Source: Pseudomonas abietaniphila
GTDB taxonomy: Bacteria > Pseudomonadota > Gammaproteobacteria > Pseudomonadales > Pseudomonadaceae
Direction of reading: 5' to 3'
DNA: 64,000 bases
Assembly (NCBI RefSeq): GCF_900100795.1
Contig: NZ_FNCO01000004.1
Coordinates: 248,001 to 312,000, forward strand
Part shown: positions 1 to 8,960 of the stretch, one piece after another
How the letters are laid out: each line of letters starts with the position of its first letter
Numbering within the stretch: position 1 is the stretch's first letter
Program-made: the position numbers and the translations under genes
Notes under the pieces: model-generated
What the model was told of the DNA's origin: nothing
What the model saw: only the letters and a program-made list of their open reading frames with translations
The model's database searches: none

Positions 1-195
1 CTAGGCGCCGCGCGCATGGCGACCGAAAGCGATGTCGATGCCGCCGAGCTGCGTCGGCGCGTGACTTCGCCGGCGGGCACGACGGAAGCCGCGATCAAAT
101 CGTTCCAGGCGGACGGTTTTGAAGCGATGGTAGAAAAGGCGCTTGGCGCTGCCGCACATCGCTCGGCCGAAATGGCCGAACTGCTGGGCAAATAA
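1..195 (+). CDS. proC: Pyrroline-5-carboxylate reductase, C-terminal end (partial)
   Basis: The gene is cut by the window start and only the last 64 codons are present, read in frame from base 1 to TAA at 193-195. The segment contains the conserved ProC end 'LRRRVTSPAGTTEAAI' followed by 'FQADGFEAMVEKA', which forms the dimerisation and substrate-binding helices. ProC reduces pyrroline-5-carboxylate to proline with NAD(P)H in the cytoplasm, the last step of proline synthesis. A YggT-family gene follows 10 bp downstream in the same direction, the usual proC-yggT pairing. The N-terminal Rossmann part lies outside the window. Confidence 0.93.
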   Translation, partial: LGAARMATESDVDAAELRRRVTSPAGTTEAAIKSFQADGFEAMVEKALGAAAHRSAEMAELLGK

Positions 196-205
196 GGAGC
201 AATTC

Positions 206-796
206 ATGAATGCACTCACCGGCGCCACGATTTTCGTCATCCAGACGCTGATCAGCCTGTACCTGACCATCGTTCTGCTGCGCTTCGTGCTGCAACTGGT
301 CAAAGCCAATTTCTACAACCCGCTCTGCCAGTTCGCGGTGCGCGCCACTCAACCGCTGCTCAAGCCTATCCGCCGGATCGTGCCCAGCGTGTTCGGTCTG
401 GACACCTCGTCGCTGCTGCTGGCCATCGTGATTCAGGCACTGCTGATGGCGTTCGTGCTGATGATGACTTACGGCACCATCGGCGACGTACCGCATCTGC
501 TGATGTGGTCGATCATCGGCATCACTTCGCTGCTGCTGAAAATCTTCTGGGTCGCGATGATCATCATGGTGATCGTGTCCTGGATCGCACCCGGCACGCA
601 CAATCCGGCTGCCGAACTGGCCTACCAGATCAGCGAGCCGATTCTGGCGCCGTTCCGCCGCATCATCCCCAACCTGGGCGGCCTGGACATCTCGCCGATC
701 TTTGCCTTTTTGGCGATTCAGGTGTTGCAGTCGTACGTCATGCCTGAGCTGGCTGCCTATGCCGGTATGCCGCAGGAGCTGTGGCGGTTGATCTGA
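206..796 (+). CDS. YggT family membrane protein
   Basis: This 196-residue protein consists of two similar halves, each with a hydrophobic helix followed by a motif ending in 'P.L.P.RRI.P...GLD.S'. The motif appears as 'LLKPIRRIVPSVFGLDTSS' and again as 'ILAPFRRIIPNLGGLDISP'. This duplicated layout is the YggT (YGGT repeat) family, inner-membrane proteins of unsettled function linked to osmotic stress or cell-division positioning. I chose ATG 206 because AAGGAG lies 6-7 bp upstream and it follows the proC stop by 10 bp. About four membrane segments are visible. Family call is firm, function is not. Confidence 0.88.
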   Translation: MNALTGATIFVIQTLISLYLTIVLLRFVLQLVKANFYNPLCQFAVRATQPLLKPIRRIVPSVFGLDTSSLLLAIVIQALLMAFVLMMTYGTIGDVPHLLMWSIIGITSLLLKIFWVAMIIMVIVSWIAPGTHNPAAELAYQISEPILAPFRRIIPNLGGLDISPIFAFLAIQVLQSYVMPELAAYAGMPQELWRLI

Positions 797-801
797 AACC
801 T

Positions 802-830
802 GGGGCGACGGAAGCCATCTTCGTCGCCCC
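802..830 (+). terminator. Candidate terminator after yggT
   Basis: A perfect 9-bp stem, GGGGCGACG at 802-810 and CGTCGCCCC at 822-830, sits 5 bp after the yggT stop and is followed by GAATTT. The downstream T-tract is short, so it may terminate weakly. Confidence 0.5.
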
Positions 831-868
831 GAATTTGCAGACGTACGCCGATCGCTTCTGCCGAAGGC

Positions 869-1001
869 GTGGGAGCGTGGCTTGTCCCGCGATCTGCAGC
901 GCAGCGGCAGTAAAGGCTGAGAATGCGATCTTCCTGAACGATCGTGCTGTCCGAATTTAGGGGCGCTGCGCACCCCATCGCGGGACAACCCACGCTCCTA
1001 C
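869..1001. repeat. Inverted REP pair (GTGGGAGCGTGGCTTGTCCC type)
   Basis: The left arm at 869-893 and an inverted right arm at 977-1000 share GGGAGCGTGG.TTGTCCCGCGAT, separated by about 83 bp. The same family recurs at 63689-63823. The pair lies in the yggT-metX gap, the normal non-coding location of Pseudomonas REP/REPIN elements. Confidence 0.85.
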
Positions 1002-1114
1002 GCCCTGCGGGCAGAATCAAAAGCCCGACCGCCAGCGAATTCTAACTTTTAGTTTGTTGCCGCTACCCTGCGCGATCTTTAGACTTACGCCTCATTTCAG
1101 CGAGAGCAGGGTCG

Positions 1115-2254
1115 ATGTCCACGGTCTTTCCCGAAGATTCTGTCGGTCTAGTCACGCCGCAAACGGCGCATTTCAGCGAGCCCCTGGCGCTGGCCTGCGG
1201 TCGCTCGCTGGCTGCCTATGACCTCATCTACGAAACCTACGGTCAGCTCAACGCCGCCAAAAGCAACGCGGTGCTGATCTGTCACGCCTTGTCCGGCCAT
1301 CATCACGCCGCCGGTTACCACAGCGCCGAAGACCGCAAGCCGGGCTGGTGGGACAGCTGCATCGGTCCTGGCAAGCCCATCGACACAAACAAATTCTTCG
1401 TCGTCAGCCTGAACAACCTGGGCGGCTGCAACGGTTCCACCGGCCCCAGCAGCATCAACCCGGAAACCGGCAAGCCGTTCGGCGCCGACTTCCCGGTGTT
1501 GACCGTCGAGGACTGGGTCCACAGCCAGGCGCGTCTGGCCGACACCCTGGGCATCCTGCAATGGGCGGCCATCGTTGGCGGCAGTCTGGGCGGCATGCAG
1601 GCGCTGCAATGGACCATGACCTACCCGGACCGTGTTCGTCATTGCCTGGCCATTGCTTCGGCCCCGAAACTGTCGGCCCAGAACATCGCGTTCAACGAAG
1701 TCGCCCGGCAGGCGATTCTGACCGACCCCGAATTCCATGGCGGTTCGTTCCAGGAAATGGGCGTGATCCCCAAGCGCGGCCTGATGCTGGCGCGCATGGT
1801 CGGGCACATCACCTACCTGTCCGATGACTCCATGGGCGAGAAATTTGGCCGTGGCCTGAAGAACGAAAACCTCAACTACGACTTCCACAGTGTCGAGTTC
1901 CAGGTCGAAAGCTACCTGCGCTATCAGGGCGAAGAGTTTTCCGGCCGTTTTGACGCCAACACCTACCTGTTGATGACCAAGGCGCTGGACTACTTCGACC
2001 CGGCCGCGAACTTCAACGACGACCTGGCCGCCACCTTCGCCCACGTCACGTCCAAATTCTGCGTCATGTCGTTTACCACCGACTGGCGTTTCTCGCCCGC
2101 GCGCTCGCGCGAACTGGTGGACGCCCTGATGGCCGCGAAGAAGGACGTCTGCTACCTGGAGATCGATGCACCGCAAGGCCACGACGCCTTCCTGATGCCG
2201 ATCCCGCGCTACCTGCAGGCCTTCTCCAGCTACATGAACCGAATTGCACTCTGA
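1115..2254 (+). CDS. metX: Homoserine O-acyltransferase (MetX; probably O-succinyltransferase)
   Basis: This 379-residue alpha/beta hydrolase-fold enzyme activates homoserine by acylation as the first committed step of methionine synthesis. The nucleophile elbow GGSLGGMQ holds the catalytic Ser, and the Asp and His of the triad fit 'TTDWRFSP' and 'GHDAFL' near the C-terminus. The family hallmark '[14 protein letters not shown]' around residue 105 is present. In Pseudomonas the metX-metW arrangement is generally associated with succinyl-CoA as acyl donor, but that is family knowledge and cannot be decided from the sequence. metW starts 7 bp after the stop, so the two are surely co-transcribed. 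Confidence 0.95.
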   Translation: MSTVFPEDSVGLVTPQTAHFSEPLALACGRSLAAYDLIYETYGQLNAAKSNAVLICHALSGHHHAAGYHSAEDRKPGWWDSCIGPGKPIDTNKFFVVSLNNLGGCNGSTGPSSINPETGKPFGADFPVLTVEDWVHSQARLADTLGILQWAAIVGGSLGGMQALQWTMTYPDRVRHCLAIASAPKLSAQNIAFNEVARQAILTDPEFHGGSFQEMGVIPKRGLMLARMVGHITYLSDDSMGEKFGRGLKNENLNYDFHSVEFQVESYLRYQGEEFSGRFDANTYLLMTKALDYFDPAANFNDDLAATFAHVTSKFCVMSFTTDWRFSPARSRELVDALMAAKKDVCYLEIDAPQGHDAFLMPIPRYLQAFSSYMNRIAL

Positions 2255-2261
2255 GGACACC

Positions 2262-2882
2262 ATGAGAGCCGACCTGGAAATCATCCAAGACTGGATACCG
2301 GCAGGCAGCCGCGTGCTCGACCTCGGCTGCGGTGACGGCGAGTTGCTGGCCTGGCTGCAGAGCCACAAAAACGTCACCGGCTACGGCCTGGAAAACGACG
2401 CCGACAACATTGCCCGCTGCGTCGCGCGCGGCGTCAACGTCATCGAGCAGGATCTGGACAAGGGGCTGGGCAACTTCGCCAGCAACAGCTTCGACGTGGT
2501 GGTCATGACCCAGGCGCTTCAAGCCGTTCATTACCCGGACAAGATCCTCGACGAAATGCTGCGCGTCGGTCGCCAGTGCATCATCACGTTCCCCAACTTC
2601 GGTCACTGGCGTTGCCGCTGGTACCTGGCGAGCAAGGGCCGGATGCCGGTGTCCGAGTTCCTGCCGTACACGTGGTACAACACGCCGAACATCCACTTCT
2701 GCACCTTCGAAGACTTCGAGGAACTGTGCCGGGGTCGTTCGGCCAAGGTCATTGATCGGTTGGCCGTCGACCAACAGCATCGTCACGGTTGGGCCAGCAA
2801 GCTATGGCCTAATCTGTTGGGTGAGATCGGCATCTATCGGGTCAGCAGCCCGGGTCTGCAGGACCACAAGATCGCCGTGTGA
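2262..2882 (+). CDS. metW: Methionine biosynthesis protein MetW
   Basis: MetW is a 206-residue methyltransferase-fold protein, with the SAM-binding motif I 'VLDLGCGDGELL' near residue 20 and a motif IV-like 'FDVVVMTQALQ'. It nearly always accompanies metX and is needed for efficient homoserine acylation in several bacteria; a methyl acceptor is not established. ATG 2262 was preferred over an upstream in-frame ATG at 2244 because the latter lies inside metX, while GAGGAC precedes 2262. The spacing indicates an operon with metX and the DUF4426 gene. Confidence 0.93.
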   Translation: MRADLEIIQDWIPAGSRVLDLGCGDGELLAWLQSHKNVTGYGLENDADNIARCVARGVNVIEQDLDKGLGNFASNSFDVVVMTQALQAVHYPDKILDEMLRVGRQCIITFPNFGHWRCRWYLASKGRMPVSEFLPYTWYNTPNIHFCTFEDFEELCRGRSAKVIDRLAVDQQHRHGWASKLWPNLLGEIGIYRVSSPGLQDHKIAV

Positions 2883-2905
2883 CCCCGACAATGAGGAGAA
2901 TGATC

Positions 2906-3352
2906 ATGGCTCGTCTGATCGCAATGTTCGGCCTGCTGTTTGCGCTTACCGCCCCGGCCATAGCCGCTGACAGTGCCAGCCTGAACCGACAACAGCAGTT
3001 TGGCGACGTGATCATTCACTACAACGCCTTTGCGTCGGGACTGTTGCAACCCAACGTCGCCAAGGACAACGGCTTGATCCGCAGCAAAGGACAGGCCGTC
3101 ATTAACATCGCGGTGATCAAAGGCGACAAGACCGTCACTGCCGACGTCGACGGCTCGGTCGCCGATCTGACCGGGCGCAAGAAAGAATTGAGCTTCAGAC
3201 CGGTCAGCGAAAACGGCTCGGTCAACTACATCGCCCAGTTCGCTGTAGAGCCCGACAGCTCGGCCACTTACGTCTTCACGATCAACGTCAAAGCGGGTGA
3301 TGGCGATACGCACACACTCAGCTTCAACCAACAGATTTTCTCGGACCAATGA
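2906..3352 (+). CDS. DUF4426 domain exported protein
   Basis: The predicted 148-residue product begins with a classic signal peptide ([20 protein letters not shown], then AADS), so it should be periplasmic. The rest fits the DUF4426 family found between metW and rdgB in Pseudomonas: a small beta-rich domain with 'HYNAF.S..L.P.VA' and an 'FNQQIFSD' end. Of several in-frame starts, ATG 2906 is favoured because GAGGAG at 2893-2898 has proper spacing and the signal peptide begins there. The end overlaps rdgB by four bases. No biochemical role is known to me. Confidence 0.82.
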   Translation: MARLIAMFGLLFALTAPAIAADSASLNRQQQFGDVIIHYNAFASGLLQPNVAKDNGLIRSKGQAVINIAVIKGDKTVTADVDGSVADLTGRKKELSFRPVSENGSVNYIAQFAVEPDSSATYVFTINVKAGDGDTHTLSFNQQIFSDQ

Positions 3353-3945
3353 TGAATTTCACCCAGCTCGTACTGGCCAGCCACAACGCCGGCAAACTCA
3401 AAGAACTGCAGGCCATGCTCGGTGGCAGCGTGCAACTGCGCTCGATCGGCGAGTTCAGCAGCGTCGAGCCTGAAGAGACGGGCCTGTCGTTCGTCGAGAA
3501 CGCGATCCTCAAGGCACGCAATGCGGCGCGTATTTCCGGCCTGCCGGCGTTGGCTGACGATTCGGGCCTTGCTGTGGATTTCCTCGGCGGCGCACCGGGC
3601 ATCTATTCGGCCCGTTATGCCGACGGTCAAGGCGATGCCGCCAACAACGCGAAGCTGCTGGACGCCCTCAAGGACGTACCTGAGGACAAGCGCGGTGCGC
3701 AGTTCGTCTGCGTGCTGGCGCTGGTTCGCCATGCCGACGATCCTTTGCCCATCCTCTGCGAAGGCCTGTGGCACGGACGCATCCTGACCGCTGCCAGCGG
3801 CGAGCATGGCTTCGGCTACGATCCGCTGTTCTGGGTGCCTGAGCGCAATCTGTCGAGCGCAGAACTGACGCCGGTCGACAAGAACCAGATCAGCCATCGC
3901 GCTCGCGCCATGGCCATTCTGCGTCAGCGTCTGGGCTTGCAATGA
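3349..3945 (+). CDS. rdgB: XTP/dITP pyrophosphatase (RdgB/HAM1)
   Basis: RdgB hydrolyses non-canonical purine nucleotides (dITP, XTP, dXTP) to monophosphates, keeping them out of DNA and RNA. The 198-residue protein carries the family landmarks: N-terminal '[11 protein letters not shown]', the acidic '[21 protein letters not shown]' around residue 65, '[12 protein letters not shown]' near 165 and the C-terminal 'SHRARAM'. Translation probably starts at ATG 3349, overlapping the preceding stop as ATGA, although ATG 3352 is immediately next. It overlaps hemW by four bases, so metW to hemW form one translationally coupled run. Confidence 0.95.
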   Translation: MMNFTQLVLASHNAGKLKELQAMLGGSVQLRSIGEFSSVEPEETGLSFVENAILKARNAARISGLPALADDSGLAVDFLGGAPGIYSARYADGQGDAANNAKLLDALKDVPEDKRGAQFVCVLALVRHADDPLPILCEGLWHGRILTAASGEHGFGYDPLFWVPERNLSSAELTPVDKNQISHRARAMAILRQRLGLQ

Positions 3946-5156
3946 CCCATGATGCCAACACCCGGCCGCTGATTCTCGGCGCGGCCGGTTTCAGCTCGGA
4001 GCAACCGCGTTCTCCTTTGTCCGAACTGCCTCCGCTGTCGCTGTACATCCACATTCCTTGGTGCGTGCGCAAATGCCCGTACTGCGACTTCAATTCCCAT
4101 ACTGCCAGCCCCGTGCTGCCGGAGCAGGAGTACGTCGACGCCCTGCTGGCCGACCTCGATCAAGACCTGCCGCACGTCTACGGACGCGAGCTGAGCACGA
4201 TCTTCTTCGGCGGTGGGACGCCCAGCCTGTTCAGCGCCGACGCCCTCGGGCGCCTGCTCAAGGGCGTTGAGCAGCGTATTCGTTTTGCACCCGACATCGA
4301 AATCACGCTGGAGGCGAACCCGGGCACCTTCGAGCAAGTGAAATTCAGCGCGTATCGAGGCCTGGGCATCAATCGCCTGTCCATCGGCATCCAGAGCTTT
4401 CAGGAAGCCAAGCTCAAGGCGCTCGGTCGCATCCACAACGGCGATGAGGCCGTTCGCGCCGCCGACATGGCGCGTCAGGCCGGATTCGACAACTTCAACC
4501 TCGACCTGATGCACGGCCTGCCGGATCAATCGCAAGACGATGCCTTGGGTGATCTGCGTCAGGCCATCGCCCTCGCGCCGACGCACCTGTCCTGGTATCA
4601 GCTGACGCTTGAGCCGAACACCGTGTTCTGGAATCAGCCGCCGACGCTGCCGGAAGACGACATCCTCTGGGACATCCAGGAGGCGGGCCAGGCGCTGCTC
4701 AACGAAAACGGCTACGCGCAATACGAGGTCTCGGCCTACGCACAGTCAGGCCGTGCAGCGCGGCATAACCTGAACTACTGGAGTTTTGGCGACTTCATCG
4801 GCATCGGCGCGGGCGCTCACGGCAAGCTCAGTCACCCCGACGGACGCATCGTGCGGACCTGGAAAACACGTCTGCCCAAGGATTACCTGAACCCTGCCAA
4901 GTCGTATCAGGCCGGAGAGAAGCTGCTGGCGCTGGACGAAATGCCGTTCGAATTCCTGATGAACGCCCTGCGCCTGACAAAAGGCGTCGACGCTGCATTA
5001 TTTCAGCGCCGCACCGGTCTAAGCCTCGATTTGCTGGCCAGCGCGCGCCAGCAAGCCGAACAACGGGGCTTGCTGGAGGCCGATCCGGCCCGGCTGGTCG
5101 CCACTGCCCGTGGTCAGTTGTTCCTCAATGACCTGCTGCAGTACTTTCTTCTTTAA
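3942..5156 (+). CDS. hemW: Radical SAM heme chaperone HemW
   Basis: This 404-residue protein is a radical SAM enzyme of the coproporphyrinogen-oxidase-like group. The cluster motif CVRKCPYC (CxxxCxxC, followed by DFNSH) lies about 45 residues in, followed by 'FFGGGTPSL' and 'TLEANPGT'. HemW proteins bind heme and deliver it to respiratory enzymes; they lack true HemN activity despite old annotations. The C-terminal HemN-like domain (FLMNALRLT..., [13 protein letters not shown]) is complete. The start overlaps the rdgB stop (ATGA), a pairing common in Gammaproteobacteria. Confidence 0.93.
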   Translation: MTHDANTRPLILGAAGFSSEQPRSPLSELPPLSLYIHIPWCVRKCPYCDFNSHTASPVLPEQEYVDALLADLDQDLPHVYGRELSTIFFGGGTPSLFSADALGRLLKGVEQRIRFAPDIEITLEANPGTFEQVKFSAYRGLGINRLSIGIQSFQEAKLKALGRIHNGDEAVRAADMARQAGFDNFNLDLMHGLPDQSQDDALGDLRQAIALAPTHLSWYQLTLEPNTVFWNQPPTLPEDDILWDIQEAGQALLNENGYAQYEVSAYAQSGRAARHNLNYWSFGDFIGIGAGAHGKLSHPDGRIVRTWKTRLPKDYLNPAKSYQAGEKLLALDEMPFEFLMNALRLTKGVDAALFQRRTGLSLDLLASARQQAEQRGLLEADPARLVATARGQLFLNDLLQYFLL

Positions 5157-5178
5157 GGCTTAACGCTAAGGACACTGA

Positions 5179-5502
5179 ATGGACCTCGTACTTGACCTGC
5201 TGGCCACCGTCTCGCGTTGGAGTCGCAGCAACCTGTCGGAAATCGCACTGGCGTTGGTGGGTTGCCTGCTGATCCTGTTCGGCGCAGACATCAAAGGCTG
5301 GATCGAAGGACGCCTGAGCAGCTTTGCCGGCGCCTTGCGCGTGCCGGTCATGGCGTTGCTGTGCACCATCGGCAGCGGCGCGGCACTGATCTACGCCACC
5401 CCTTGGGTGGTTCGCGGGCTGAGCCAGTTCAACAACTACAGCCTGGCGCCGGTGTTGTTGGTGGTGCTGGTGTTGATTGGGGTTGTGGCGGACAGAAAGT
5501 AA
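5179..5502 (+). CDS. DUF3392 family inner-membrane protein
   Basis: A 107-residue protein with three hydrophobic segments: about residues 20-36 (IALALVGCLLILFGADI), 52-72 (LRVPVMALLCTIGSGAALIY) and 85-103. The size and pattern fit DUF3392, small inner-membrane proteins of unknown function next to hemW in Pseudomonas. ATG 5179 has AAGGA at a suitable distance and follows hemW by 22 bp, so it is probably the last gene of that operon. A REP pair begins 29 bp after the stop. Confidence 0.8.
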   Translation: MDLVLDLLATVSRWSRSNLSEIALALVGCLLILFGADIKGWIEGRLSSFAGALRVPVMALLCTIGSGAALIYATPWVVRGLSQFNNYSLAPVLLVVLVLIGVVADRK

Positions 5503-5530
5503 TCCACAGAGCCTGCATCGATCTCGACCT

Positions 5531-5618
5531 GTAGGAGCCGGCTTGCTGGCGAATGCGGTGGGTCAGTCAACATAAATGTGTCTGATCCCACGCATTCGCC
5601 ATCAAGCCGGCTCCTACC
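5531..5618. repeat. Inverted REP pair (GTAGGAGCCGGCTTGCTGGC type)
   Basis: The left arm at 5531-5565 starts GTAGGAGCCGGCTTGCTGGC and the inverted right arm ends GCCGGCTCCTAC at 5617; both include the CGAATGCG/CGCATTCG extension. The same family occurs at 18040-18127, as one arm at 18281, and near 26315. It separates the convergent DUF3392 and trmB genes. Confidence 0.85.
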
Positions 5619-5655
5619 ATGATCGGTGTTCGGCGCTGATGACGGCCGCGTCAGA

Positions 5656-6414
5656 TCAGGCGATCTTCTCGAACTTCAAATCCCAAACCCCATGCCCGAG
5701 ACGCTCGCCACGGCGTTCGAACTTGGTGATCGGACGCTCCGCAGGGCGCGGGACGCATTTGCCGTCTTCGGCCAGGTTGCGATAACCCGGGGCGACGTTC
5801 ATCACTTCCAGCATGTATTCGGCATAGGGCTCCCAGTCGGTCGCCATGTGCAGAATGCCGCCCGGCTTGAGCTTGCTGCGCACCAGCGCGGCGAACTCGG
5901 CCTGAACGATACGGCGCTTATGATGACGCGACTTGTGCCACGGATCCGGGAAGAACAGCATCAGACGGTCAAGGCTGTTGTCGGCCACGCAGCGGTTGAG
6001 CACTTCGATCGCATCGCAATCGTAGACACGCACGTTGGTCAGGCCTTGAGTCAACACGCCGTTCAGCAGCGCGCCGACACCGGGACGGTGCACTTCGACG
6101 CCGATGAAATCCTGATCGGGCGCGGCGGCGGCCATCTCCAGCAACGAGTGGCCCATGCCGAAGCCGATTTCAAGGGTGCGCGGCGCTGAACGACCGAACA
6201 CCGCGTCGAAATCCACCGGCGCATCGGCCAATGGCAGCACGAACAGTGGCTTGCCCTGATCCAGACCACGCTGCTGGCCTTCGGTCATACGACCGGCGCG
6301 CATCACAAAGCTTTTGATGCGCCGATGATGGCTGTCATCGCCCTGCTCTTTACCGTCTTCGTCGTTCATCACTTCGTCGTCCGGAAGTGCATCGGGCTTT
6401 TGCGAATCAATCAT
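5656..6414 (-). CDS. trmB: tRNA (guanine-N7-)-methyltransferase TrmB
   Basis: TrmB makes m7G46 in the variable loop of many tRNAs using SAM. The 252-residue product has '[15 protein letters not shown]' (SAM motif I), '[13 protein letters not shown]', the catalytic '[17 protein letters not shown]' and the C-terminal '[17 protein letters not shown]' that grips the tRNA. ATG 6414 was taken; an acidic tail of roughly 30 residues precedes the conserved part, so an internal Met (MNDEDG) is also possible. thiG ends 10 bp upstream in the same direction, so co-transcription with thiSG is likely. Confidence 0.93.
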   Translation of the reverse strand: MIDSQKPDALPDDEVMNDEDGKEQGDDSHHRRIKSFVMRAGRMTEGQQRGLDQGKPLFVLPLADAPVDFDAVFGRSAPRTLEIGFGMGHSLLEMAAAAPDQDFIGVEVHRPGVGALLNGVLTQGLTNVRVYDCDAIEVLNRCVADNSLDRLMLFFPDPWHKSRHHKRRIVQAEFAALVRSKLKPGGILHMATDWEPYAEYMLEVMNVAPGYRNLAEDGKCVPRPAERPITKFERRGERLGHGVWDLKFEKIA

Positions 6415-6424
6415 CAACAGGCTC

Positions 6425-7219
6425 TTACTTGATCAGACCATCCAGCGGCGAGGACGCGCTGGCATAGAGTTTTTTCGGCATACGGCCAGCCAGGTAAGCC
6501 ATACGGCCTGCCAGGATGGCGTGTTTCATGGCTTCGGCCATCAGCACCGGCTGCCCGGCGTGGGCGATGGCCGAGTTCATCAGCACCGCTTCGCAACCCA
6601 GCTCCATCGCGATGGTGGCGTCTGAGGCCGTGCCGACACCGGCATCGACCAACACCGGGACTTTCGATTCTTCGAGGATGATCTGCAGGTTGTACGGGTT
6701 GCAGATCCCAAGGCCAGTGCCGATGAGACCGGCCAGCGGCATGACCGCGCAGCAGCCGATTTCTGCCAACTGGCGAGCGATGATCGGGTCATCGCTGGTG
6801 TAGACCATCACGTCGAAACCGTCCTTGACCAGCGTTTCGGCGGCTTTGAGGGTTTCAATCACGTTGGGGAACAGGGTCTTCTGGTCGGCCAGGACTTCCA
6901 GCTTCACCAGGTTGTGACCGTCGAGCAGTTCACGGGCCAGACGGCAGGTGCGCACAGCCTCGATGGCGTCGTAGCAACCGGCAGTGTTCGGCAGGATGGT
7001 GTAGCGATCTGGCGGCAGCACGTCGAGCAGGTTCGGTTCGCCCGGGTTCTGACCCAGGTTGGTCCGGCGCACGGCGACGGTGACGATTTCGGCGCCCGAG
7101 GCTTCAATCGCCAGACGGGTTTCTTCCATATCCTTGTACTTGCCAGTGCCGACCAACAGGCGCGACTGGAAAGTACGACCCGCCACTGTAAACGGCTTGT
7201 CGCTACGAACATTGCTCAT
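6425..7219 (-). CDS. thiG: Thiazole synthase ThiG
   Basis: ThiG is a 264-residue TIM-barrel enzyme that builds the thiazole phosphate of thiamine from deoxyxylulose phosphate, dehydroglycine and sulfur carried on ThiS. Visible landmarks are '[17 protein letters not shown]', the imine-forming Lys in 'LVKLEVL', '[12 protein letters not shown]' and the phosphate-binding '[17 protein letters not shown]'. The protein is full length. Its partner thiS lies 70 bp upstream in the same direction and trmB 10 bp downstream. No TPP riboswitch is recognisable ahead of thiS. Confidence 0.95.
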   Translation of the reverse strand: MSNVRSDKPFTVAGRTFQSRLLVGTGKYKDMEETRLAIEASGAEIVTVAVRRTNLGQNPGEPNLLDVLPPDRYTILPNTAGCYDAIEAVRTCRLARELLDGHNLVKLEVLADQKTLFPNVIETLKAAETLVKDGFDVMVYTSDDPIIARQLAEIGCCAVMPLAGLIGTGLGICNPYNLQIILEESKVPVLVDAGVGTASDATIAMELGCEAVLMNSAIAHAGQPVLMAEAMKHAILAGRMAYLAGRMPKKLYASASSPLDGLIK

Positions 7220-7289
7220 CGGAAATCCTCTTTACGGTTGAGGTTCTTGCAGTTCTTTCTGGATCGGGGCGCGGGGCGGCTGCGAACGA

Positions 7290-7490
7290 CTAGCCGCCAC
7301 CGATGGCATGCACCACTTCGACCTGATCGCCTTCGTTCAGCGTCGACGCGTCATGCTGGCTGCGCGGCACGATATCCAGATTGAGCTCGACCGCGATTCG
7401 ACGCCCGGCCAGGTCCAGACGGGTCAGCAACGCCGCAACGGTCGCGCCGTCGGGCAGTTCAAAGGATTCACCGTTCAACTGAATGCGCAT
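7290..7490 (-). CDS. thiS: Sulfur carrier protein ThiS
   Basis: A 66-residue ubiquitin-fold carrier ending in the diagnostic Gly-Gly tail (HAIGGG), which is adenylated and converted to thiocarboxylate before handing sulfur to ThiG. 'MRIQLNGESFELPDGATVAALL' (positions 7490-7425) is the standard N-terminus. The start at 7490 gives the usual family length; ATGs 15-18 bp upstream are in frame, and no strong Shine-Dalgarno separates them. The order thiS-thiG is conserved. Confidence 0.92.
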   Translation of the reverse strand: MRIQLNGESFELPDGATVAALLTRLDLAGRRIAVELNLDIVPRSQHDASTLNEGDQVEVVHAIGGG

Positions 7491-7601
7491 GCGAAGGGCA
7501 GCCATCATTTTAGGGGGCGAGCATTCTAGCCCGATCAGCCGGGATGACCAAGGCAAAGGCGTGCCATTCGTCTCAACCCGGACCTGCGGGTCAGGTTTGC
7601 C

Positions 7602-7985
7602 TTACAGGGTGTCGAGACCCAGCCGCCAGGCGGTCCAGCCGAGAATGAACCAGCCAATCAGGAAGCACAGCCCGCCGATCGGCGTGATGATGCCCAGTTT
7701 GCTCACACCGGTCAGGGTCAGCAGATAAAGGCTGCCGGAGAACAGAATGATGCCGAGCGTGAACGCGATCCCCGCATAGGTGACCAATCGACCCTGGATC
7801 TGCATCGCCAGCAGCGCCACGCCAAAGATCGCCAACGCGTGAATCAACTGGTACAGCACGCCGGTATGAAAGATCGCCAGGTACTCGGGGCTGAGTCGGT
7901 TTTTAAGAGCATGCGCGGCAAAAGCACCCAACGCAACGCCGGTGAATCCAAAGAAGGCGGCCAACATCAGAAACGTTCGTAACAT
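7602..7985 (-). CDS. DUF423 (YgdD-like) membrane protein
   Basis: A 127-residue hydrophobic protein with about four membrane helices. The start 'MLRTFLMLAAFFGFTGVALG' and 'GAFAAHALK', 'HTGVLYQLIHALA' and 'GSLYLL..TG' are the DUF423/YgdD signature. The function is unknown. The ATG at 7985 faces mtgA across a 79-bp divergent spacer. I see no second plausible start, because sequence further upstream lies in the promoter region. Confidence 0.87.
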   Translation of the reverse strand: MLRTFLMLAAFFGFTGVALGAFAAHALKNRLSPEYLAIFHTGVLYQLIHALAIFGVALLAMQIQGRLVTYAGIAFTLGIILFSGSLYLLTLTGVSKLGIITPIGGLCFLIGWFILGWTAWRLGLDTL

Positions 7986-8064
7986 ATGCAACTCCAGGCA
8001 AAGTCGTTCAATGGCGCGTGGTCTGTATAATGGCCCGCTCAACGGGTTCGGCCAAGCCATCTCT

Positions 8065-8775
8065 ATGCTGCGTTTCCTCCTTCGTCGTGTCGCCAAAGGC
8101 CTGCTCTGGTTCGCAGCGGCAAGTGTCGTGCTTGTTTTGATCTTCCGCTGGGTCCCTCCGCCGTTCACGGCGCTGATGGTAGAGCGCAAGATCGAATCAT
8201 GGTTCGACGGCCAACCCATTGACCTGCAGCGCGACTGGGAGCCTTGGGAGAAGATCTCCGACGACCTGAAAGTTGCGGTCATCGCCGGTGAAGACCAGAA
8301 GTTCGCCGAGCATTGGGGTTTCGATATCGACGCCATTCAGGCCGCACTGGTTCACAACGAGCGCGGCGGCTCGATTCGCGGCGCCAGTACGCTCAGCCAG
8401 CAAGTGTCCAAGAACCTGTTCCTGTGGTCCGGCCGCAGCTTTTTCCGCAAAGGGCTGGAGGCGTGGTTCACCGCGCTGATCGAGGTGTTCTGGTCCAAGC
8501 AACGGATCCTTGAGGTCTACGTCAACAGCGTCGAATGGGACGATGGCGTATTCGGCGCCCAAGCCGCCGCGCAGCATCATTTCCATGTCAACGCCAGCCA
8601 GCTCTCGATGCAACAGGCGAGCTACCTGGCCGCCGTACTCCCCAACCCGCGCGAATGGAGCGCGAGCAACCCCAGCAGCTACGTGTCGCGGCGTGCGGGA
8701 TGGATTCGCCAGCAGATGCGCCAGTTGGGCGGGGATGAGTATCTGGTGGGGTTGAATCACAGCCGTAAGTGGTGA
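8065..8775 (+). CDS. mtgA: Monofunctional peptidoglycan glycosyltransferase MtgA
   Basis: MtgA polymerises lipid II into glycan strands without a transpeptidase domain. The 236-residue product has one N-terminal membrane anchor (about residues 10-30) and the GT51 motifs: 'AGEDQKFAEHWGFD' with the catalytic Glu, 'GASTLSQQVSKNLF', the 'RKGLEAW' block and 'ILEVYVNSVEW'. ATG 8065 places the anchor correctly. A TATAAT hexamer at 8026-8031 in the divergent spacer is a good -10 candidate, without a convincing -35. The gene is complete. Confidence 0.94.
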   Translation: MLRFLLRRVAKGLLWFAAASVVLVLIFRWVPPPFTALMVERKIESWFDGQPIDLQRDWEPWEKISDDLKVAVIAGEDQKFAEHWGFDIDAIQAALVHNERGGSIRGASTLSQQVSKNLFLWSGRSFFRKGLEAWFTALIEVFWSKQRILEVYVNSVEWDDGVFGAQAAAQHHFHVNASQLSMQQASYLAAVLPNPREWSASNPSSYVSRRAGWIRQQMRQLGGDEYLVGLNHSRKW

Positions 8776-8797
8776 TGATCATGGACCACGTCGGAGT

Positions 8798-8885
8798 GTA
8801 GGAGCGCGTTTGCCCACGATGGCGGTCTGCCTGACACGTTCATAGGCGCCTGATGAAACGCAATCGCGGGCAAGCGCGCTCCTAC
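8798..8885. repeat. Inverted REP pair (GTAGGAGCGCGCTTGCCCGC type)
   Basis: The left arm at 8798-8820 (GTAGGAGCGCGTTTGCCCAC variant) and the inverted right arm at 8863-8885 bracket about 42 bp. This is the same REP family that flanks the RAYT gene at 33329-33787. Confidence 0.85.
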
Positions 8886-8911
8886 ATTGAGTGACCTCGC
8901 AGCGCGCAAAC

Positions 8912-8942
8912 AAAAACGCCCCGATCGTCTCGGGGCGTTTTT
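8912..8942 (-). terminator. Intrinsic terminator of rpoH
   Basis: AAAAACGCCCCGA at 8912 pairs with TCGGGGCGTTTTT ending at 8942. The GC-rich stem has an A-run on one side and a T-run on the other, so it can end transcription in both directions. It lies 19 bp past the rpoH stop. Confidence 0.9.
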
Positions 8943-8960
8943 CATTTCAGCGTTCGGCGC

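Noticed and set aside
7209..7300. TPP riboswitch near thiSG
   Set aside because: The thiS-thiG spacer and the thiS upstream region lack the conserved CUGAGA and ACCUGA elements.
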